Origin: Chungangia koreensis
Lineage (GTDB): Bacteria; Bacillota; Bacilli; Bacillales_A; Planococcaceae
Direction: 5' to 3'
Assembly: GCF_042651785.1 (NCBI RefSeq)
Contig: NZ_JBHSEC010000005.1
Coordinates: 186,001-250,000 of the forward strand
DNA: 64,000 nt
This document shows, one piece after another, positions 59,786 through 64,000 of this stretch. Both the position numbers and the translations under genes were made by a program. The notes beneath the pieces were generated by a model. It was not told the origin of the DNA. It worked only from the letters and a program-made list of their open reading frames with translations, and did not search any database. The stretch's first letter is position 1. Each line of letters begins with the position of its first letter.

Positions 59786-60578
59786 AGCAATCGTCATTAC
59801 ATCTGGAAAAGGCGGAGTAGGAAAGACAACAACTTCCGCTAACCTTGGTACAGCTTTAGCGCTGCAAGGCAAAAAAGTGTGCCTGATCGATACGGATATC
59901 GGCCTGCGAAACCTGGATGTCGTACTGGGACTTGAAAATCGTATCATCTATGACCTTGTAGACGTCATTAAAGGACGATGCAAAATCCATCAGGCGCTTG
60001 TCAAAGACAAACGCTTCGAGGACAAGCTTTTCCTTCTTCCAGCAGCTCAAACGACTGACAAACATGCCGTTACTCCCGAACAGATGAAAACACTGGTTAC
60101 CGAATTGAAAAGGGACTACGATTATATATTGATTGATTGCCCTGCAGGAATTGAACAGGGATATAAAAACGCTGTAGCAGGCGCTGACAAAGCGATCGTC
60201 GTTACAACACCTGAAATTTCTGCTGTTCGCGATGCAGACCGGATCATCGGCTTGCTGGAACAGGAAGATATTGAACCGCCAAAATTGATCATCAACCGAA
60301 TCCGACCGGCAATGATGGATAGTGGCGAGGCGTTGGACATCAATGATATTACTACTCATTTGTCGATTGATCTTTTAGGAATTGTAGCAGATGATGAGCA
60401 TGTCATATCTTCTTCCAACAAAGGAGAGCCTGTTGTGATGGATCCGTCTAATCCAGCTGCGCTTGGATACCGGAACATTGCACGTAGGATTTTAGGTGAA
60501 TCTGTACCGCTCATGTCATTGGACTATGGCCGAAAAGGTGTCTTTTCTAAAATAAAATCATTATTTGTAAAGTCTTGA
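59778..60578 (+). CDS. minD: Septum site-determining ATPase MinD
   Basis: A 266-residue deviant Walker ATPase: GKGGVGKTTTSANLG at the N-terminus, IDTDIGLRNLDVVLG, and YILIDCPAGIEQG. The last residues GVFSKIKSLFVKS form the amphipathic membrane-targeting helix. TTG start after AAAGGAGGAAGC, inside the minC end. It recruits MinC to the membrane at the poles to place the division site. A terminator follows. Confidence 0.96.
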   Translation: MGEAIVITSGKGGVGKTTTSANLGTALALQGKKVCLIDTDIGLRNLDVVLGLENRIIYDLVDVIKGRCKIHQALVKDKRFEDKLFLLPAAQTTDKHAVTPEQMKTLVTELKRDYDYILIDCPAGIEQGYKNAVAGADKAIVVTTPEISAVRDADRIIGLLEQEDIEPPKLIINRIRPAMMDSGEALDINDITTHLSIDLLGIVADDEHVISSSNKGEPVVMDPSNPAALGYRNIARRILGESVPLMSLDYGRKGVFSKIKSLFVKS

Positions 60579-60586
60579 TCGATCAG

Positions 60587-60613
60587 GCTGATGCATCTGT
60601 GCATCAGCTTTTT
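60587..60613 (+). terminator. Terminator after minD
   Basis: GCTGATGCA pairs with TGCATCAGC (9 bp) around TCTG, followed by TTTTTC. Confidence 0.92.
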
Positions 60614-60818
60614 CTATTGGAAAAAGTGGTTTCAGATCCTACCACTATTTCAGAGCATTAAGTTCAAAGCAACCTTGAGCCATATTGGTATTGCTACAAC
60701 TGATCTCTTATCCTCTCACCTATTAATTTTTCATAAATTCCATCCATTATGGGCAAGCCCTATTCATTCTTTCTTCCAAACTTTCATAGAATACAGAAAG
60801 TACGAACGGGGTGATAGA

Positions 60819-61385
60819 ATGAATTGGCGGCAGAAATGGTTTGTGGCATTAATATTAACAATTTCCGTTATTGGAATGGCTGTTCTTGAAGACCAGCGCA
60901 TCTTGAATACACAATTGACGAAAGTTGTACGGAGTGGAGAAGACTTTATAGCCCTCCGGCAATGGACATACGGTATATTGAATCTCCCAGAATCGGAGAA
61001 GGTGGAAGAAACTGAAACCATCCCGGTGGCAGCTGCAACCCATGACTCACAGTTAGCGGCATATTATTCAATGCAGCCATTCAAATCTGGGGTATTGGTC
61101 TCTTATGAGGAACCGATGGCTATAACGGCGAAAGAAGATGGACTGGTGATATTCACAGGACATACCCGTCTAACAGGAAAGACCGTAACCATTCTCTATA
61201 AAAGTGGAGAAACGGTTACGTATGGCTTTGTGAAAACCTTTGAAAAACTGCCATATACAGGGGTCGTGGCGGGTGAGGCAATTGCACGAATGGAAACAGG
61301 TGCCATGTTCCTTGAAGTTGAACAGGATGGCATGTCGTTAGATACGGAAAGCATCGCCGCTTGGCTGCAGGAATCAGGTGAATAA
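60819..61385 (+). CDS. spoIVFA: Stage IV sporulation protein FA
   Basis: A 188-residue bitopic protein from ATG 60819 (GGGGTGATAGA upstream). One membrane helix (WFVALILTISVIGMAVL) is followed by a linker and a degenerate M23/lipoyl-like domain (EDGLVIFTGHTRLTGKTVTI, YKSGETVTYGFV). SpoIVFA holds the SpoIVFB protease inactive until the SpoIVB signal arrives from the forespore. It is shorter than the B. subtilis protein (264 residues), missing N-terminal sequence. It overlaps spoIVFB. A possible sigma-E -10, CATAGAAT, lies near 60786. Confidence 0.83.
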   Translation: MNWRQKWFVALILTISVIGMAVLEDQRILNTQLTKVVRSGEDFIALRQWTYGILNLPESEKVEETETIPVAAATHDSQLAAYYSMQPFKSGVLVSYEEPMAITAKEDGLVIFTGHTRLTGKTVTILYKSGETVTYGFVKTFEKLPYTGVVAGEAIARMETGAMFLEVEQDGMSLDTESIAAWLQESGE

Positions 61386-62031
61386 TATCAGACGCGTGGG
61401 ATCATTTTTCAGCACATTCAAGTTCAGGCTGCACCCAATCATGATCCCTTTTCTTTTTTTGATCGTGATTTCTGGGGATATTGCTTATTACGCATTTATA
61501 TTTGGTTCACTATTATTCCACGAGTTTGGTCATTTGCTTGCTGCGAAGTTTTGTGGTTTTAATGTGAAATCTTGTACGATCATGCCTTATGGAGGAGAAC
61601 TGCAAATCGTCAATCGGCAAAAACATACTTCATCCCAGCAGTTGGCACTCGCTATGGGAGGACCCATTGCGACATCGATTCTTTTGTTCATTAGCATGAT
61701 GTTGCCAATACCCGAGCAGTCAAAGTTAATTACGATCCAATGTGTTCTTTTGCTGATTAATCTACTTCCCATTCTTCCTTTAGATGGCGGACAAGCCTTG
61801 GTTAGTATTTTATCAGTTCATAAAAACTTCCAAGAAACTTATGAAAAGGTGCTTACGTATTCCGTGATTTTATCTGTAGGTGGTATGCTATTTCTTATTC
61901 CCCATTTGCCGGACATGCTTCCTTTCTTTTTAATTATGCTTTTCATCGTATTCAACAACTACCAACAGTGGAGATATCGAAAGTATCGTTTGGCATTCCA
62001 TCGTCTCGTAAACAAGCAGTTGACTCGGTAA
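61378..62031 (+). CDS. spoIVFB: Stage IV sporulation protease SpoIVFB, no CBS domain
   Basis: A 217-residue intramembrane zinc protease (M50) that cleaves pro-sigma-K in the mother cell. The HEFGH metal motif is at residues 48-52, and ILPLDGGQAL supplies the third ligand. The B. subtilis protein has a C-terminal CBS domain that responds to ATP; here the frame ends soon after the membrane region (NNYQQWRYRKYRLAFHRLV). GTG start overlapping spoIVFA by 8 bases. The sigma-K-like gerE promoter in this window fits a working sigma-K pathway. Confidence 0.88.
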   Translation: MNNIRRVGSFFSTFKFRLHPIMIPFLFLIVISGDIAYYAFIFGSLLFHEFGHLLAAKFCGFNVKSCTIMPYGGELQIVNRQKHTSSQQLALAMGGPIATSILLFISMMLPIPEQSKLITIQCVLLLINLLPILPLDGGQALVSILSVHKNFQETYEKVLTYSVILSVGGMLFLIPHLPDMLPFFLIMLFIVFNNYQQWRYRKYRLAFHRLVNKQLTR

Positions 62032-62048
62032 TGCTGTTATGGTAATAT
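62020..62048 (+). promoter_or_regulatory. rplU operon promoter
   Basis: TTGACT (62020-62025), 17 bases, TAATAT (62043-62048), overlapping the spoIVFB stop and followed by the L21 leader. Confidence 0.7.
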
Positions 62049-62061
62049 TCATATGTTATTG

Positions 62062-62158
62062 TTTGTAGCACCCGTGCTACTACAACCGCGCTAAAAAGGT
62101 TTAAGAATCCGGATGGATCACCTTTCGAAGGCGAGTCTGAGTCTATGAGGAGGTGCAA
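62062..62158 (+). ncRNA. Ribosomal protein L21 leader
   Basis: The rplU leader contains a hairpin, GTAGCAC with GTGCTAC (near 62067-62083), then ACCGCGCT, TTTAAGAATCCGGATGGATC and CACCTTTCGAAGGCGAGTCT before the AGGAGGTG site. This matches the L21 leader of Firmicutes as I know it (hairpin then conserved single-stranded and pairing segments). It is expected to let L21 repress its own operon. Exact ends are approximate. Confidence 0.75.
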
Positions 62159-62161
62159 GTT

Positions 62162-62470
62162 ATGTACGCAATTATTGAAACTGGCGGTAAACAAATCAAA
62201 GTTGAAAAAGGTCAAGAAATCTACATCGAGAAATTGAACGGTGCAGCTGATGACGTAATCACTTTCGATAAAGTGTTGCTCGTAGGTGGAGACGATGTTA
62301 AAGTTGGTGTTCCTTTCGTTGAAGGCGCAACTGTAAAAGCGAAAGTTCTTAAACAAGGACGCGCGAAGAAAATCATCGTATTCAAATACAAAGCGAAAAA
62401 GAACTATCGTCGTAAGCAAGGTCACCGTCAACCATACACGAAATTGTTGATTGAAGAAATCAACGCGTAA
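62162..62470 (+). CDS. rplU: 50S ribosomal protein L21
   Basis: A 102-residue L21: MYAIIETGGKQIKVEKGQEI at the N-terminus and KKNYRRKQGHRQPYTKLLI at the RNA-binding C-terminus. ATG 62162 follows GAGGAGGTG. It leads the rplU-prp-rpmA operon. Confidence 0.97.
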   Translation: MYAIIETGGKQIKVEKGQEIYIEKLNGAADDVITFDKVLLVGGDDVKVGVPFVEGATVKAKVLKQGRAKKIIVFKYKAKKNYRRKQGHRQPYTKLLIEEINA

Positions 62471-62480
62471 GAGGTTACGA

Positions 62481-62813
62481 ATGATCTATGTGACTGTTAA
62501 AACAGAAGAATCAGGGCGAATTCTTTCTTTCGAGATGACGGGCCATGCTGATTTTGCCGAATCCGGTAAAGATCTTGTATGTGCAGGTGCATCGGCTGTC
62601 TCTTTTGGGGCGGTTAACGCGATCGAGGCATTGACTGGTGTCATTCCGCAAGTCGACTTAGGTGGCGGCGACGGGTATTTACACGTTGAGCTCCCTATGA
62701 TTGACGATGTGAAGAAGGATGAGCAGATACAGCTCATCGTCCGCTCGATGATTGTCTCTTTGCAGACGATTGAAATGGATTACTCCGAATTTATCGACAT
62801 AATCATCGAATGA
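62481..62813 (+). CDS. prp: Ribosomal-processing cysteine protease Prp
   Basis: A 110-residue protease that removes the N-terminal extension of ribosomal protein L27. The catalytic histidine and cysteine are His22 (TGHADFA) and Cys34 (DLVCAGASA). ATG 62481 after AGAGGTTA; a longer frame from 62451 overlaps rplU and is not needed. It lies between rplU and rpmA, matching B. subtilis ysxB, next to its substrate gene. Confidence 0.94.
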   Translation: MIYVTVKTEESGRILSFEMTGHADFAESGKDLVCAGASAVSFGAVNAIEALTGVIPQVDLGGGDGYLHVELPMIDDVKKDEQIQLIVRSMIVSLQTIEMDYSEFIDIIIE

Positions 62814-62850
62814 CGAACGAAATTTACCAAATCATCAGGAGGTGGAATAC

Positions 62851-63135
62851 ATGCTACGTTTGGATCTTCAATATTTCGCATCCAAAAAAGGGGTAGGTTC
62901 TACAAAGAACGGTCGTGACTCCGAATCTAAACGCCTTGGCGCTAAACGTGCTGATGGTCAATTGGTTACGGGTGGATCAATTTTGTACCGCCAACGCGGA
63001 ACAAAAATCTATCCAGGTGAAAACGTAGGCCGTGGCGGTGACGATACTCTATTCGCTAAAGTTGATGGTATCGTACGCTTTGAACGTTACGGACGCGACA
63101 AGAAAAAAGTCAGCGTTTACCCTGTAGAAGCATAA
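62851..63135 (+). CDS. rpmA: 50S ribosomal protein L27, with cleavable N-terminal extension
   Basis: A 94-residue L27. The first nine residues MLRLDLQYF precede ASKKGVGSTKNGRDSESKRL, the standard mature L27 start. This extension is the Firmicutes form that Prp must remove so the L27 tail can reach the peptidyl-transferase centre. CAGGAGGTG precedes ATG 62851. A terminator follows 14 bases after the stop. Confidence 0.97.
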   Translation: MLRLDLQYFASKKGVGSTKNGRDSESKRLGAKRADGQLVTGGSILYRQRGTKIYPGENVGRGGDDTLFAKVDGIVRFERYGRDKKKVSVYPVEA

Positions 63136-63149
63136 GATTGCTTTTTCGG

Positions 63150-63180
63150 AAAAGGACTGCTATTTGCAGTCCTTTTTCTT
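63150..63180 (+). terminator. Terminator of the rplU-prp-rpmA operon
   Basis: AAAAGGACTGC (63150-63160) pairs with GCAGTCCTTTT (63166-63176), followed by T-rich sequence. Confidence 0.92.
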
Positions 63181-63228
63181 TTGTGTGAAAATAGAGGATA
63201 TGATAATTTGAAGTCCGGAGCGTGCCAA

Positions 63229-63753
63229 ATGAATGAAAAACAATTCTCCATTACTGAAGCACTTCGTTTTGCCCGCCATGATTTTATGAATCAGCTCCAG
63301 CTGATCCGGATGAATTTGGAACTCGGTCGGGTCGAAGATGCTAAGTCGGTGATTGATGCATATGCATCCCGCATGTTGGAATTAGCTGAATTGAATAAGT
63401 TAGGTTTACCAAAACTATATGAGTGGATCCAAACAGCACCTTGGAAATACCCAGGCTTAAATTTTGAATTCAGCTGTAAGGGAGAGCAAGTGGATGAACG
63501 GATCGATTCTCCTGCCACTAAAATATTGGACAGGCTTTTAGGAGAGTTGAAAAACAGATTAAACCCTTATGACGAATTGGCGTGCCATGTAGCGATAACG
63601 GCTGTTAGTGGTGTTTTTACAATGGGTATAACAGTGATAGGGAGATTGGAAAATTTGGATCTTGCATTGATTTCAGAAGAACGGTCCGTGCTTCAGATAA
63701 GGGCAGAACAGCTTTCATCTGAAGAATGGAAGTTTACTGTTACAGCGATATAG
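63229..63753 (+). CDS. spo0B: Sporulation initiation phosphotransferase Spo0B
   Basis: A 174-residue protein that passes phosphate from Spo0F to Spo0A in the sporulation phosphorelay. The phospho-accepting histidine is His17 in RFARHDFMNQLQLI, within the N-terminal helical hairpin. The C-terminal half is a degenerate kinase-like domain. ATG 63229, 8 bases after GGAG; a longer frame from 63181 lacks a binding site. TATGAT at 63199 could be a promoter -10. obg follows after 11 bases, as in B. subtilis. Confidence 0.9.
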   Translation: MNEKQFSITEALRFARHDFMNQLQLIRMNLELGRVEDAKSVIDAYASRMLELAELNKLGLPKLYEWIQTAPWKYPGLNFEFSCKGEQVDERIDSPATKILDRLLGELKNRLNPYDELACHVAITAVSGVFTMGITVIGRLENLDLALISEERSVLQIRAEQLSSEEWKFTVTAI

Positions 63754-63764
63754 GAGGGACGACA

Positions 63765-64000
63765 ATGTTTGTCGATCACGTAAAGGTATATGTAAAAGGT
63801 GGAGACGGCGGTAATGGAATGGTCGCATTCCGTCGGGAAAAATATGTCCCGAATGGCGGGCCAGCAGGCGGAGATGGCGGTGTAGGCGGTGATGTAGTAT
63901 TTATCGTCGATGAAGGATTACGTACATTAATGGATTTCCGATATAAACGACATTTCAAAGCGGACCGTGGAGAACATGGAATGAGTAAAAACCAACACGG
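63765..64000 (+). CDS. obg: GTPase Obg, N-terminal part (runs off the window)
   Basis: The first 78 codons plus two bases of the Obg GTPase. ATG 63765 follows TAGGAGGGA. The glycine-rich Obg fold is clear: VKVYVKGGDGGNGMVAFRRE, then VPNGGPAGGDGGVGGDVVFI and MDFRYKRHFKADRGEHG. The GTPase domain lies beyond the right edge. Obg acts in ribosome assembly and stress signalling and, with Spo0B, in sporulation control. Confidence 0.95.
   Translation, partial: MFVDHVKVYVKGGDGGNGMVAFRREKYVPNGGPAGGDGGVGGDVVFIVDEGLRTLMDFRYKRHFKADRGEHGMSKNQH

Noticed and set aside
60591..60818. Extended N-terminus of spoIVFA, which would reach the B. subtilis length
   Set aside because: It begins inside the minD terminator and lacks a binding site, while ATG 60819 has GGGGTGATAGA. 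The length match is coincidental.
1..64000. CRISPR arrays, insertion sequences, prophage, rRNA genes or a replication origin
   Set aside because: Scanning by eye showed no regularly spaced direct repeats, transposase or phage genes, rRNA sequence, or DnaA-box cluster.

Overview
The window reads as a chromosomal segment of an endospore-forming member of the Bacillales. Gene content and order follow the Bacillus subtilis mutS2-lcfA-etf-trxA-uvrC-lysC-sdh-gerE-rph-tig-clpX-lon-hem-valS-folC-mre-min-spoIVF-rplU-spo0B-obg block closely. The sporulation genes gerE, spoIVFA, spoIVFB, spo0B and a spoVID-like gene point to a spore former. The short spoVID-like and spoIVFB genes, the absence of lonB, gerM and ysxE at their usual places, and an inserted type IV pilus locus suggest a relative outside Bacillus proper. 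My best guess is Planococcaceae, for example Sporosarcina-like, by inference only. No prophage, insertion sequence or CRISPR array was seen.

Layout. 1-6.1 kb: the end of mutS2, a DUF350 membrane protein, then fatty-acid degradation (lcfA, fadR, fadB, etfB, etfA) with a perfect FadR operator and a cre-like site. 6.1-10.3 kb: trxA, uvrC, a lysine riboswitch with lysC (internal start for the beta subunit) and a DUF1992 gene. 10.3-10.7 kb: a nested inverted-repeat element. 10.7-14.7 kb: yslB and sdhCAB. 14.7-19.1 kb: a thioesterase gene with its own FadR-like box, gerE, a MarR gene, racE, rph, rdgB, a phosphodiesterase gene and tRNA-Arg(TCT). 19.1-26 kb: TPR protein, tig, clpX, lonA, ysxC. 26.1-26.3 kb: a second, inverted copy of the repeat element. 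26.5-32.7 kb: hemAXCDBL. 33-37 kb: a spoVID-like gene, a possible small opposite-strand gene, a valine T-box and valS.

37.1-54.4 kb is the accessory part. It holds a membrane-protein/VanW pair, three opposite-strand minor pilins, and pilB-pilT-pilC-pilin-pilM-pilN-pilO, where PilO carries a LysM domain. These are followed by two coupled ATP-grasp genes, folC, a GAF-GGDEF diguanylate cyclase gene and the prepilin peptidase. Together they encode a Gram-positive type IV pilus. PilB has an N-terminal MshEN-type domain whose second motif matches the c-di-GMP-binding pattern, so the nearby cyclase may control the pilus.

54.4-64 kb returns to the conserved block: spoIIB-like, maf, radC, mreBCD, minCD, spoIVFA/FB, L21 leader, rplU, prp, rpmA, spo0B and the start of obg. 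Many genes use TTG or GTG starts. I placed starts by ribosome binding sites, so several are shorter than the longest open frame.
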